IMG/VR virus record: IMGVR_UViG_3300006916_000450
Coordinates: 1-21,988 of that record
DNA: 21,988 bases
Source: a virus
Reading direction: 5' to 3' (one strand)
The notes beneath the pieces were generated by a model that was given only the letters and a program-made list of their open reading frames with translations, was not told the origin of the DNA and made no database searches. Position 1 is the first letter of the stretch, and each line of letters starts with the position of its first letter. Both the position numbers and the translations under genes were made by a program. Of this stretch, positions 11,933-20,648 are shown one piece after another.

Positions 11933-14900
11933 GGGTGTGTGAGTTTGATCAGGATTGTGACTGAGACTCCAGCAGGAGTCCCTGCAGGATCAAAGAAGAA
12001 TGCACAGCGATCACCCGCACTGAATGTGGCAGCATCGAATTCAAAGAGCTTCACCTGGTTGTTGGTGGTGAAGGTGGCTGATGCTGTGTCCAGGTTGCTG
12101 CTGCTGTTGTATTTCCTGAAGTGGAGATTTGATGCACCTGCACCGGATCCTGTGGTGAAGATTCTGGCATTTACCACCTCCCCTGCCAGTGGTGCCAGCC
12201 ATTGGTTGTAATACTGGAAGCTGGTGGTTTCTGTTAGGGTTCCACCCAATGGGATGTAATCACCGTTGCCATCTCCAGTGTAGAAGGATGACTGCAGGGT
12301 GATGAAGCTCTCAGAAGATCCTCCACCTGAAGCTGATGCAAATGAGAGGGCCCCACTGCCATCAGTCTTGATGAATTGCCCAGCAGATCCATCTGCATCA
12401 GGCAAAGTGAATGTGACACTGGTGGTGACATTCCCTGGGGCCTTCAAAGCAATGTATTCAGCCCCACTTGCTGCAGGTGCTTCCATCAGCCTCACCTCTC
12501 CAGCAGTGTATCCCCCAGTGTTGGTGAACAGCATTGGCTTGGAGACTTCCCAGATGTCACTTGTTGAATTGTACCGGAGCAGATTGGAGGTGCCATCCTT
12601 GATGGTCAGTGTGTTTCCATTGGTGTCAATGGCCCTGGCACCGCTCATTGTTTGATCTGCGCTGCCCAGGTTAGTGGTCACCACATTCACCTCAGCTCCT
12701 GTGGCAATGCCGCTCAGCTTGGTTCTTTCTTGACCTGAGAAGAAGAGATTCTCCTGGCCTTCTGTGATCTCATCACTGTTGCCTGTTAGCTCATCCAGTC
12801 CTTCTGGAATGGTTGGCTTATTCAGGATCTGCGCATCACCGCTGGAAGCTGTCCAATCACTTTGCACATTGACCTCAGCTCCTGCTGCAATGCCGCTCAG
12901 CTTTGTGCGCTCAGCAGATGTGATCACATTGGTATCTCCTGCCAGAGCTGTTGTGCTTGATGTGCCCAGCTGCAGCAGAGATGTGTTGCCCTCCAGGGCA
13001 GTGCCCGCTGTAGTTCCAAAACCAGGGAAGCTGGTCTTTGCTGTGTTAGCAGTCACAGCTGAATTTGCTGACACCCTTGCATCTGTGAAGAAGAGATTCC
13101 CATCCTCGGACAGATCACCAGTGTCCAGGACCACAATGCCTGTCTGCCCATTGACAGAATCCACATCACCTCCTCCACCACTGGAGACTGTTCCTGCTGT
13201 CCAGGTTGATCCATTCCATTGCAGCACCTGGTTGGTGCTTGGTGTCATAGCTGCGACATCAGACAGATCCTCAATGCTTGCTGCATTGATCCTGGCATCC
13301 ACCCTGGCATCTGTATGGAAGAGCTTGCTTCCTTCTGTGACCTGGCTGGAGCTGATCCCAGACACCGTGCTGCTGAAGGTGACAGGCTGTGGGAAGGTCA
13401 CAGCTGCATTCTGAAAATTGCTGTTTCCTTCAATGCGCATGCCCTCCACTGAAGCTGGGCTGCCTGCTCCATCACCAGCTTGGACCTTCAGGGAGATCAC
13501 CCCTGGGGATGTCTCTGATAGATCCACCACTGTCCTGGTGCCAGCTTGCATCTTCGCTGTGGTGCTGTCCACAGCCACATGGCTCTCTGTCTCTGTTTTG
13601 TTGCTGTTGACAAAGACCCCCTTTCCTCCTGATCCGGTGGTTGTCTTCAGCACTCCCTTCAGTGCAGTGATGTCATCCTTTTCTGCCTGGCTGGTGAGCT
13701 TCTTGGTGCTGGTGCTGTCATCAATTTCATCCGCATCCACAGGCAGCTCTCCAGCTTTGGCCTTGAGCTTGATCAGGCCATCCTTGTCAAAGATCACATG
13801 CTCTGTGATCCCGCTCAGCTCTGGTCCCTTGGTGCCACCTCCATTGGGGCTGGTCCCTGATCCTCCACCTCCTGATCCATCATCATCAGTTGCTCCACCT
13901 CCATCACCTCCTGATCCGCTGCCAGTGTTCCCATCTGAATCAGTTCCCGCCCCTTGATCTCCATTGTCTGAGATATTTGTGAGATCCAATGCATTGACCT
14001 GGAGCCTGTCCACACTGGCCAGCCTCTGATCTGAGCTGTAGGTGAGACTGGTCACCATGAAGTATGATGTGCCAGCTTGATCCTGGATGGTCATCAGCGG
14101 TGATGGGATCCGCATGGTTCCTGGGATCTTGATCTGTCCACTTCTTTTGGGCAGCCCTGATTGCATCAATGCAATGGCTTCCCTGACACAGAGCCTGTTG
14201 ATGTGCGCTCCATCAGTGCTGAAGTGACTCACCCAGGATCCCATGTCCCAGCTGATTGTGCTGGCCTGATATTGATGGATCACATTGAGCTGCCCTGAAT
14301 TTGTTCCAATGCTGTTCACCGTCCCGAACACCAGGCTTCCCTGGCTGAATGGCTCGGTGTTATCCAGGGAAGTCTCACCCTGGAAAAGCAGCTGATTCTG
14401 GAAGGCATCATTCTGCAGGCTGGTGGTGATGAAGCATCCCAGAAATGTCACCGGGATTGAATCATCAAAGAGAGCATTCAAGCTCTGCCCAACTCCATTG
14501 ATGAAGTCAGCATCAATGTCACAGGATAGGGTTTCAGAATCATCAGGAAGCCCCACAGTGCTGATCTGGAATGGCACTGAGACATCAATGCCCTGGGAGA
14601 TGGATCCGATCTGCTCAATGAAGAAGAACTGATCTGTGGTCTGATCGGTGACCCAGGTTGAATTGGCTGGGTTGTATCTGTAGCTGCCCACATCCAGGTT
14701 GCACTTGATCCTGAGAATTGCAATGCCAGCAGGCCCGCTGTATCCAGAATTGGACTGTGCTGCCCTGGAGACCTGGATGCTGCCATCAATCAAGAACTGG
14801 GCCCCCGTGAAGAAGGACTGTGGTGCATCAAAATCAACCAGATCAAAGCCATTCACACTGATGTGCATGGTGGTGCCACCACCCGTCCTGATGCTGTTAT

Positions 14901-15939
14901 TCAGCCAGAGCAGGGATCTGTATGGTCTGGCCCTTCTGAAGTTCTTCAAGGGCACTGTGTGAGAGATATTCCCACCGCTCAGCTGCACATACCTGTTCGC
15001 TGTTGTTCCTGGTCCCAACTGGGGTGTGGTCCTGGAATAGAATTCACCCTTCTGCTGCTGGGTCATGCTCAGCTCAGTTCCTGCCTTGCTGTAGATCACA
15101 TGACTGTAAGTGTAATCATCACCATTGGCCTCCATCAGGTGCTGATTGACAGGCCAGAAGTGCCACTCTCCATTTGCCAGGCACAGTCTGGCATTGAACA
15201 GCATGCAGATGCTCTGCAGGAAGGTCCAATCTGTGTAAGCCTCTGGAGTTCCATCCAGGACATTGATGGTGTTTGGATCGAATGCACCTGTCAACTGGGT
15301 GTAATCCAGGACATTCAATCCACTTGTGCCCTGGCCACCATTGGCAAGGCTGTTGCCAAAGTTGTCTGGCTTGAAGTCTGTCCAGGCTCTGATGAATGCA
15401 TCTGATCCTCCCCAGTGCACAGAGCTCTTGGTGTTCGTCAGGATCTCCTGAAGCCAGTTGATCACACTATTTGAGGACAGCACATCCACACTGTTGGCAT
15501 TGGTTTCTGTGATCGTGCCCCTGATCGTTTTCAGGAAGCTGATCCCATCATTTGCCACCAGCTTCACCCTGGATGGGGTTGGCATATCCTCAATCTCAAT
15601 CTGATCCACCATGACCACCCCGGCCCATTCCAGCTGGTAGGTGCTGGCATTCTTCCATTCCAGGGTGATGGTCACATCATTCTCTCCTGTTAGGCTTGGA
15701 ATGTTCTGCAGCCAGGTATCAAAAGCACCACCATCATTGATGAGGTGGCATGTGAGGGTGCTGGAGATGATTCCCTGGTAGGGTTGATCCGGTTCTCCTT
15801 CGTAGCTGAGATCAAAGCCTGGGACTGCGCATGTCAGATCCTGCTCAACTGATGCCCCTGCATAGTTGTCATCAAAGATGCTGATCCGGTACTCCTGACC
15901 ATCTATGTCATCAAATTCTGCTGTGAATCTTTTTGCCAT
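11929..15939 (-). CDS. Tail hub/fibre fusion protein
   Basis: A 1336-aa protein. The N-terminal half (about 1-640) looks like a tail-tip hub: repeated beta-rich modules, LINDGGAFDTWLQNIP and an extended structure ending GTMRIPSPLMTIQDQAGTSYFMVTSLTYSSDQRLASVD. A Gly/Ser/Asp-rich linker (about 651-706) separates it from a fibrous C-terminal half. That half contains repeats LFHTDAR/LFFTDAR/LFFSGQE and two copies of ERTKLSGIA-GAEVNV, typical of trimeric tail fibres, and ends in a compact beta-rich tip from about 1215 that probably contacts the host. The gene follows the tape measure by a single base, the normal order for siphovirus tails. In other phages these functions are often separate genes. 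Receptor binding by the tip is inference. Confidence 0.75.
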   Translation of the reverse strand: MAKRFTAEFDDIDGQEYRISIFDDNYAGASVEQDLTCAVPGFDLSYEGEPDQPYQGIISSTLTCHLINDGGAFDTWLQNIPSLTGENDVTITLEWKNASTYQLEWAGVVMVDQIEIEDMPTPSRVKLVANDGISFLKTIRGTITETNANSVDVLSSNSVINWLQEILTNTKSSVHWGGSDAFIRAWTDFKPDNFGNSLANGGQGTSGLNVLDYTQLTGAFDPNTINVLDGTPEAYTDWTFLQSICMLFNARLCLANGEWHFWPVNQHLMEANGDDYTYSHVIYSKAGTELSMTQQQKGEFYSRTTPQLGPGTTANRYVQLSGGNISHTVPLKNFRRARPYRSLLWLNNSIRTGGGTTMHISVNGFDLVDFDAPQSFFTGAQFLIDGSIQVSRAAQSNSGYSGPAGIAILRIKCNLDVGSYRYNPANSTWVTDQTTDQFFFIEQIGSISQGIDVSVPFQISTVGLPDDSETLSCDIDADFINGVGQSLNALFDDSIPVTFLGCFITTSLQNDAFQNQLLFQGETSLDNTEPFSQGSLVFGTVNSIGTNSGQLNVIHQYQASTISWDMGSWVSHFSTDGAHINRLCVREAIALMQSGLPKRSGQIKIPGTMRIPSPLMTIQDQAGTSYFMVTSLTYSSDQRLASVDRLQVNALDLTNISDNGDQGAGTDSDGNTGSGSGGDGGGATDDDGSGGGGSGTSPNGGGTKGPELSGITEHVIFDKDGLIKLKAKAGELPVDADEIDDSTSTKKLTSQAEKDDITALKGVLKTTTGSGGKGVFVNSNKTETESHVAVDSTTAKMQAGTRTVVDLSETSPGVISLKVQAGDGAGSPASVEGMRIEGNSNFQNAAVTFPQPVTFSSTVSGISSSQVTEGSKLFHTDARVDARINAASIEDLSDVAAMTPSTNQVLQWNGSTWTAGTVSSGGGGDVDSVNGQTGIVVLDTGDLSEDGNLFFTDARVSANSAVTANTAKTSFPGFGTTAGTALEGNTSLLQLGTSSTTALAGDTNVITSAERTKLSGIAAGAEVNVQSDWTASSGDAQILNKPTIPEGLDELTGNSDEITEGQENLFFSGQERTKLSGIATGAEVNVVTTNLGSADQTMSGARAIDTNGNTLTIKDGTSNLLRYNSTSDIWEVSKPMLFTNTGGYTAGEVRLMEAPAASGAEYIALKAPGNVTTSVTFTLPDADGSAGQFIKTDGSGALSFASASGGGSSESFITLQSSFYTGDGNGDYIPLGGTLTETTSFQYYNQWLAPLAGEVVNARIFTTGSGAGASNLHFRKYNSSSNLDTASATFTTNNQVKLFEFDAATFSAGDRCAFFFDPAGTPAGVSVTILIKLTHP
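12682..12903. repeat. Imperfect 39-bp direct repeat in the fibre domain
   Basis: 12682-12720 and 12865-12903 are 39-bp copies with three mismatches, 183 bp (61 codons) apart and in frame. They encode the two KLSGIA-GAEVNV units of the fibre. Nucleotide-level conservation in a repeated protein unit suggests recent duplication or gene conversion and makes the fibre prone to length change by recombination. Confidence 0.75.
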
Positions 15940-15940
15940 C

Positions 15941-18841
15941 TCAGAAATTTCTCACGCGGGTTCTTTGGTCACTGGCTCTCTCATTGGTCAGCAGGATATC
16001 CTTGCCAGAGATCCTTCCTGTGATCACCACCTCCTGGGGGCCTCTTGATCCTCCAGCCATATCCAGGAAGCGCCCCATCTTCTCAAATGGAATCACCGCT
16101 TCTTTCCCAGATGGGTTGTCCCCGATGAGAGCGAGCTGTGGCCCCAGGACCATTCCACCATCCTTGAGCTTCACCAGGCTGTTGAAGAGAGCATTCACTG
16201 TTGCCACACCAGCTGCTGCAATTCCTGCTGCAATCGGTGGAGGTGCTTTGGTAAAGGATTCCTTGATCACACCTGCCAGGGCTTCTGCCAGGAAGATGTT
16301 GATCAGCTTGAGCGCTGCTGACTTGACTGCCTTCACCTGCAGCTCACTGCTTTTCTTGGCTGCCTCTGCCTGGCTCATTGTGCCTTCCACCACAGCTTCA
16401 GTCAAAGCCTCCTGGCCTTGGCGCATGGTGGTGAACATGTTTTCAAAAACCGTCCCCAGCTGGGCTGCTGTTGCCTCCATTGCTGTGGCTGCTTCCACAG
16501 TCACTGTGCTGAGACCGTTGAGCTGTGCCACCAGTTCCATCACCTTGGTGCTGGTTGGTGTCAGGCCTGCTTCCAGGAGAGAGCTGATGGCTTGCTGCAG
16601 AGCTGAAGTCTTTGCCCCGATCAGATCAAAGGATCCACCAAAAGCCTGGGCCTGGAGATCTGCCACGCCCATTGCCCGCTGGAGATTCTCCATGATCGGT
16701 GCAATGCCATCCACTTCCTGGGCAGCTCTGGCCTGCTCCATGAGTTGTGCAGCCAGGTCAACTTCTCCCAGCTTGGCAGCTTCCAGGGCTGCCTTCTCAT
16801 AGGCCTTGGCCATTGCATCCAGGTTGGCAACTTGATCACCGTCCAGGCTGAGCTGGGATGCAGCAGAATTCAGCTCATCAGATAGCTGGCCCATAAGATC
16901 ACCCAGAGGATCATTGGCCAGGTTAAACTTGACTGGGATTGGGACTGCTGTTGCCGTTACTGCTCCACCGCCTGTGTCTGTTGATTCGCTGCTGCTTACT
17001 GGATCCAGGCCTGCATCTGATCTGGCCTCTGCCAGGCTTGCCTCTGCCCTCTGGATTTTTCCCAGGATGCCCACCCGCTCAGCTTCAAGCGCATTGCCCT
17101 CAGATGTGGCATCATTCACTTCTTTCTGTGCTGCTGTCAATTCCAGAGATGCTTCCAGCCTGCCACTGGTTCCGTCTCTAATTGATCCACCAGATTGCTT
17201 TGCAGCATTGGCAACACCTTCCTGGGCTTTGGCCAGTCTCAGCTCAGCATCTCTCAGCTTCTCAGTGGCCACCAGCTGCTCAGCAACCACATCCACCAGG
17301 GCATCACCAAATGCCTTTTGAATGGCTGCTGCTTTGACCTCTGCAGTGTAGTTGCCCACCGCTTTCTTCAGGTCTTCATATTTCGTTTTTTCAGAATCCA
17401 GATCCCCGAAGTAGTCAGGACTGATGGCCTTGAGATCATTCAGGATGGTTTTCCGCTTCTGCAGATCCCCTTCAAAAAGTCTGTATTCTTCAGCCAGGGC
17501 ATTCACCTTGGCTGCCTCCTGGACATATGCTCCCTGGGCTTTGTCGCTGATCCCTTGGATCTTCTTCTGCACCCGGTTCACATCCTCGAAGGCACCAGCT
17601 TGATCCAGAAGTGCATACACCAGGATGCCAGCTGAAGCCACCAGAGCTGTCATGGGATTTGCCAGGAGGGTCAGGCTTCTGCTCAGGAGCTTTGTTGCTG
17701 TTTGGCTCTTGCTGATCATTCCCAGCATACCACCCAGGCTGCTCTTGAATGGCCCAATGGCAGCTGCTGCCAGGCCAGCCTTCACAATGAATCCCTGGGT
17801 GCCCTTGGATAGGTCGCTGAATCCAGCAGCCATCTTCTCAATGGTCTTGATGATGTCCAGCATGGTGGGTGCCAGGGCAGATCCAATGCTGATCTGCGCA
17901 CCTTCCACTGCGGACTGCATCCGCTTCACAGCTCCCTCAGCTGTGTCATCCATAGTGGCAGCCATTCCAGCTGCTGCCCCTGCAGAATTCTCAAAAGCAC
18001 CTGAGAGATCCTCCACCACTCCCATGCTGTCCAACAGGACCAGCAAAGCACTTTGGGCATTCCTTCCCACCTCATCCTGGGCTCCTCCCAGGGTCAGGCT
18101 TTCCTTGCTCAGTTTCTCCAGGGCAGCAGAAACATCACCCCCAGTGGCTCCCACTGTGGAGAGGATCCTGCGCAATGCCGTTCCAGCCTGGCTTCCCTTG
18201 ATGCCATTATTTGCCATTGCAGCCAGCATTGCTGTGGTCTGCTCAATGCTCAGCCCAGCCTTCCTTGCAACTGGAGCCACAAACTTCATGGAATCCTGGA
18301 AGCTGCCCATGTCCAGGGCAGAGCTGGAGAAGCTGGCAGCCATCACATCAGTGACCCTGCCTGTCTCACTTGCATTCAGGCCAAAAGCTCTGAGGGTTGC
18401 ACCAGCCACTTCAGCTGATTGTGCCAGGTCTGATCCGGTTGCCTGTGCCAGGTTCAATGTTGCCCCTGTGACCTTTGTGATCTCAGTTGCTGTGAATCCC
18501 AGCTTTGAAAATTCCAGCTGTAGAGCTGACACCTGGGAAGCGCTGAACCTGGTTGAGCTGCCCAGCTCCAGGGCATTCTCTTTCAGCTTCTTGAATTCAC
18601 CAGCTGTGGCTCCAGAGACAGCCTTCACCTTTGCCATTGACTGCTCAAAATCAGCAGCCACCTTGAAGGAGGTAACAGCGATCAGCCCCAGTGGAGCTGT
18701 GACATTCCTGGTCAGATTGGCACCGCTTCTCTTCAGGCTCCTGGATGTCCTGCGCATGGAGCGCTGGGCCTTTTGCAGGCCGCTCTCAAAGCCATCAGCA
18801 TTGAGATCAAGGAGGACACTCAGGAGGGATTGCCTTGCCAT
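15941..18841 (-). CDS. Tail tape measure protein (TP901 type)
   Basis: A 966-aa protein. Residues about 55-290 match the tape-measure core: VAADFEQSMAKVKAVSGATAGEFKKLKENALELGSSTRFSASQVSALQLEFSKLGFTA, then MAASFSSSALDMGSFQDSMKFVAPVARKAGLSIEQTTAMLAAMANNGIKGSQAGTALRRIL. Long Ala-rich helices follow, with hydrophobic stretches near 385-405 and around 880-900. The protein sets tail length and later helps DNA entry. At the usual 0.15 nm per residue, 966 residues suggest a tail of about 145 nm. It lies between the chaperone frameshift genes and the hub/fibre, as in lambda-like tails. Confidence 0.95.
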   Translation of the reverse strand: MARQSLLSVLLDLNADGFESGLQKAQRSMRRTSRSLKRSGANLTRNVTAPLGLIAVTSFKVAADFEQSMAKVKAVSGATAGEFKKLKENALELGSSTRFSASQVSALQLEFSKLGFTATEITKVTGATLNLAQATGSDLAQSAEVAGATLRAFGLNASETGRVTDVMAASFSSSALDMGSFQDSMKFVAPVARKAGLSIEQTTAMLAAMANNGIKGSQAGTALRRILSTVGATGGDVSAALEKLSKESLTLGGAQDEVGRNAQSALLVLLDSMGVVEDLSGAFENSAGAAAGMAATMDDTAEGAVKRMQSAVEGAQISIGSALAPTMLDIIKTIEKMAAGFSDLSKGTQGFIVKAGLAAAAIGPFKSSLGGMLGMISKSQTATKLLSRSLTLLANPMTALVASAGILVYALLDQAGAFEDVNRVQKKIQGISDKAQGAYVQEAAKVNALAEEYRLFEGDLQKRKTILNDLKAISPDYFGDLDSEKTKYEDLKKAVGNYTAEVKAAAIQKAFGDALVDVVAEQLVATEKLRDAELRLAKAQEGVANAAKQSGGSIRDGTSGRLEASLELTAAQKEVNDATSEGNALEAERVGILGKIQRAEASLAEARSDAGLDPVSSSESTDTGGGAVTATAVPIPVKFNLANDPLGDLMGQLSDELNSAASQLSLDGDQVANLDAMAKAYEKAALEAAKLGEVDLAAQLMEQARAAQEVDGIAPIMENLQRAMGVADLQAQAFGGSFDLIGAKTSALQQAISSLLEAGLTPTSTKVMELVAQLNGLSTVTVEAATAMEATAAQLGTVFENMFTTMRQGQEALTEAVVEGTMSQAEAAKKSSELQVKAVKSAALKLINIFLAEALAGVIKESFTKAPPPIAAGIAAAGVATVNALFNSLVKLKDGGMVLGPQLALIGDNPSGKEAVIPFEKMGRFLDMAGGSRGPQEVVITGRISGKDILLTNERASDQRTRVRNF

Positions 18842-19140
18842 TTCTTCAGGTATTCAATTTGATCAGTGGTGGGTATTGATGTGTGCTCTGTTGCTTTTGC
18901 ATATGGGTTGAAATCGTTGGGCTTGTAGGCCTTGGATTTCTGTGATCGCTGGGTGTTTGCAACCAGGGCCATCATCGCTGATGTCCTGGCCCAATGCCTC
19001 TCTTCCTCGTGCTTCAATCCTTTTGACCAGCATCCGAATTCAGCCAGGGTCATCCCCCAGAACTGATCAGGAAGCAATCCCATTGAGAGCCCCAGGGAAT
19101 AGAGCTCACGCCAGGTGCTGATTGATGCTCCCTCTTCTAC
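18820..19140 (-). CDS. Tail assembly chaperone T part, made by -1 frameshift
   Basis: This is the -1 frame that continues the G-like protein after the slippery site at 19140-19146. It encodes VEEGASISTWRELYSLGLS and then the 87 residues from the ATG at 19083 (MGLLPDQFWGMTLAEFGCWSKGLKHEEERHW...). The W-x-E-L motif upstream of that ATG belongs to the domain, arguing that the normal product is a fusion of about 220 aa (114+19+87) rather than a separate protein. Such GT fusions bind the tape measure and recruit tail tube subunits. The reading frame overlaps the tape-measure start by 22 nt. Confidence 0.85.
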   Translation of the reverse strand, partial: VEEGASISTWRELYSLGLSMGLLPDQFWGMTLAEFGCWSKGLKHEEERHWARTSAMMALVANTQRSQKSKAYKPNDFNPYAKATEHTSIPTTDQIEYLKKWQGNPS

Positions 19141-19481
19141 TTTCCCGCAGTCTCAGACTCAGGATCATTGAAGCCCAATGCATCACTGATCTGGGAAGCG
19201 TATGCTGTGATGGCATCTGGATCAGCCAGGACCAAAGCAGCAAAGCGATCAAAGGCCAGGCCTTCTGGCAGCTCCTTGCCATGATAGGCTGCTGCATTCT
19301 TCACTCCTGCCCAAAGCACAGCTGGCACGAATTCCAGTGCATTGCTTGTGGCAAAGTTGTCCAGATCAGCCAGCTCCATTTCTTGATCCTGACAAAGGAT
19401 CCTGAAGCAGTTCATGTTGAGCAGAGCATCCAGGGTCATTGCCCCAGCTTTCACCTGCACTTCTCCTCTCAGTGTGTTCAT
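19137..19481 (-). CDS. Tail assembly chaperone, G-like
   Basis: A 114-aa protein located between the major tail protein and the tape measure, where siphoviruses encode the G chaperone. It begins MNTLRGEVQVKAGAMTLDALLNMNCFRILC and is mostly helical and acidic toward the end. Its last codons are GCG GGA AAG TAG, so the slippery heptamer GGGAAAG ends directly at the stop codon. Most ribosomes would make this short form, a minority the GT fusion. The gene is preceded by a strong RNA hairpin (19502-19536) and has no Shine-Dalgarno sequence. Confidence 0.8.
   Translation of the reverse strand: MNTLRGEVQVKAGAMTLDALLNMNCFRILCQDQEMELADLDNFATSNALEFVPAVLWAGVKNAAAYHGKELPEGLAFDRFAALVLADPDAITAYASQISDALGFNDPESETAGK
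19140..19146 (-). promoter_or_regulatory. -1 programmed frameshift site GGGAAAG
   Basis: On the minus strand the zero frame reads GC-G GGA AAG TAG. Slipping back one base gives GGG AAA GTA, an open frame that runs without a stop into the T part. GGGAAAG is the same heptamer used by phage lambda gpG/gpGT. The stop codon immediately after the heptamer should cause pausing and favour the shift. Confidence 0.85.
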
Positions 19482-19501
19482 GTGGTTCTATGGATGAAGC
19501 A

Positions 19502-19536
19502 AGGCCCAGCATTCCCAGGAAAGGGATGCCAGGCCT
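19502..19536 (-). other. Strong intergenic RNA hairpin, no U-tract
   Basis: On the minus strand AGGCCTGGCATCCC (19536-19523) pairs with GGGAATGCTGGGCCT (19516-19502), giving 14 pairs with two G-U wobbles and one bulged A, and a 6-nt loop. It begins 14 nt after the major tail protein stop and precedes the chaperone gene. Without a U-tract it is unlikely to terminate fully; it may protect or process the major tail protein mRNA and so raise its yield over downstream genes. Confidence 0.6.
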
Positions 19537-19550
19537 GCCAGGGTTGTTTC

Positions 19551-19988
19551 TTAGGATACAGTTGCTTCAGTGATCGGCCCTGTGTTCTCCAGGGTGATGC
19601 TGTAGGTAGCAATTTCATTCACTGCAGCTGTCTCCTCAAATGAGGTGATCACTGCATCAAAGCTCACCTCTTTATCACCTGTGACACCTGTGGTGAATCG
19701 CGCCTGATAATCTGCATCATCAGTGCCACCCAATGCCACAGAGCGGAGCTGCTGTGATCCTATGGTGTCATCATACTTCACAAAGCCTTCAGCTGTGATG
19801 GTTGCTGATTGGAGACCATAGAGCAGAGAGCGGGCACCGCTGTTTGCTTTAGTTGTCACATCAAGGGTCTCATTCGAGATGCTGAGGGTGGCAGTGTTTG
19901 CGCTGCCCACCAGGGTGTATGAAGTGCCACCATCGGTGCTGATGTACAGCCCCAGAAGGTTGGCCTTTACATTTCCAGTTGTTGCCAT
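19551..19988 (-). CDS. Major tail tube protein
   Basis: A 145-aa protein resembling the TP901-1/HK97 group of major tail proteins: MATTGNVKANLLGLYISTDGGTSYTLVGSANTATLSISNETLDVTTK, then ATITAEGFVKYDD, and a beta-rich end EVSFDAVITSFEETAAVNEIATYSITLENTGPIT. The length is normal for a short tube protein without an Ig-like addition. It polymerises into the tail tube around the tape measure. An A-rich leader without a Shine-Dalgarno sequence precedes the ATG. It is probably the most abundant tail product, and a hairpin follows its stop. Confidence 0.85.
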   Translation of the reverse strand: MATTGNVKANLLGLYISTDGGTSYTLVGSANTATLSISNETLDVTTKANSGARSLLYGLQSATITAEGFVKYDDTIGSQQLRSVALGGTDDADYQARFTTGVTGDKEVSFDAVITSFEETAAVNEIATYSITLENTGPITEATVS

Positions 19989-19991
19989 GTT

Positions 19992-20213
19992 TTAAGATTG
20001 GGAGGGTTCAAATTCATCTGTGCTGTCATCGCTGATCATGATCTCAAACTCTTCCACCTCTTCAGCTTCAGGTTCAGGATCTGGAAGGGGATTGCTCAGG
20101 TCAGTTGCCCAGCCTTTCTTCACCCAATCCTTGCCTGTTTTTTGTTGCACAGTCATCACTGTGCCCACCCTGGCATTGGTGGATTTGTTGTCTTTCAGGA
20201 TCTCCAGCTTCAT
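19992..20213 (-). CDS. 73-aa acidic-tailed protein, unknown function
   Basis: A small protein between the tail completion gene and the major tail gene. The first 36 residues (MKLEILKDNKSTNARVGTVMTVQQKTGKDWVKKGWATDL) look like a compact beta-barrel start common in head or neck genes of Bacteroidota phages. The rest is a Pro/Glu/Asp-rich acidic tail (PDPEPEAEEVEEFE). No known activity. A 51-bp gap without a gene separates it from the DUF3168 gene upstream. Confidence 0.6.
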   Translation of the reverse strand: MKLEILKDNKSTNARVGTVMTVQQKTGKDWVKKGWATDLSNPLPDPEPEAEEVEEFEIMISDDSTDEFEPSQS

Positions 20214-20264
20214 GCCGCGAACTTCACCCGATCAGATCCCCGATCAGGTAAACCCTGGCAACAA

Positions 20265-20648
20265 TCATCTGCGCTGATGGGCCTGGAATTCAGATGCGCA
20301 CATGTAGATGGAATCACCAGCAAAGTGATTCATGTTGAGCCGCTCAAATCGGATGCCCTGGAAGTTGGTGCTGCCCATCGTTCCAGAGTAATTGTCCAGG
20401 CTGGTCCTGATCCGCTCTGCAATGGTGAATGCATCCAGGGCACTCTTGGCATAGGTGGTCAGATCAAGCTCCACAAAATCATCTGTGCTGGCTGCTGTCT
20501 TCGTTGGATTGGCTTCCACATCATTGATGGTGATCATGATTGCTGGCAGCGCTTCTTCCTGGTTCAACTGAACAGGGAAGATCCTGGTGCCCACATACTC
20601 TGTGATGCGTGAATCAGCCAGGAGGTGGTTGATGATGTCCCCGATCAT
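20265..20648 (-). CDS. Tail completion/terminator protein (DUF3168-like)
   Basis: A 127-aa protein of the DUF3168/gpU-like type: MIGDIINHLLADSRITEYVGTRIFPVQLNQEEALPAIMIT, followed by VELDLTTYAKSALDAFTIAERIRTSLD and a beta-rich end. These proteins cap the tail tube and form the head-proximal ring. It follows the gp10-like gene with an ATGA overlap, the standard order in HK97-like phages. Confidence 0.75.
   Translation of the reverse strand: MIGDIINHLLADSRITEYVGTRIFPVQLNQEEALPAIMITINDVEANPTKTAASTDDFVELDLTTYAKSALDAFTIAERIRTSLDNYSGTMGSTNFQGIRFERLNMNHFAGDSIYMCASEFQAHQRR

Noticed and set aside
12682-12903. Template/variable repeat pair of a diversity-generating retroelement
   Set aside because: The 39-bp repeats differ at only three positions without an adenine-specific pattern, are internal to the fibre rather than at its end, and no reverse transcriptase gene is present in the window.
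12299-13957. Several plus-strand frames of 60-216 aa opposite the hub/fibre gene
   Set aside because: Low-complexity Ser/Val/Pro products mirroring the Gly/Thr/Asp-rich fibre. No start signals and no gap in the minus-strand gene.
15933-16802. 289-aa plus-strand open frame
   Set aside because: Antisense shadow of the tape measure C-terminal half, with no recognisable domain and no operon context.
17625-18911. 428-aa plus-strand open frame
   Set aside because: It is the reverse-strand shadow of the tape measure protein, caused by strong codon bias there. The tape-measure frame has clear family motifs; this one has none and is Pro/Ser/Ala-rich.
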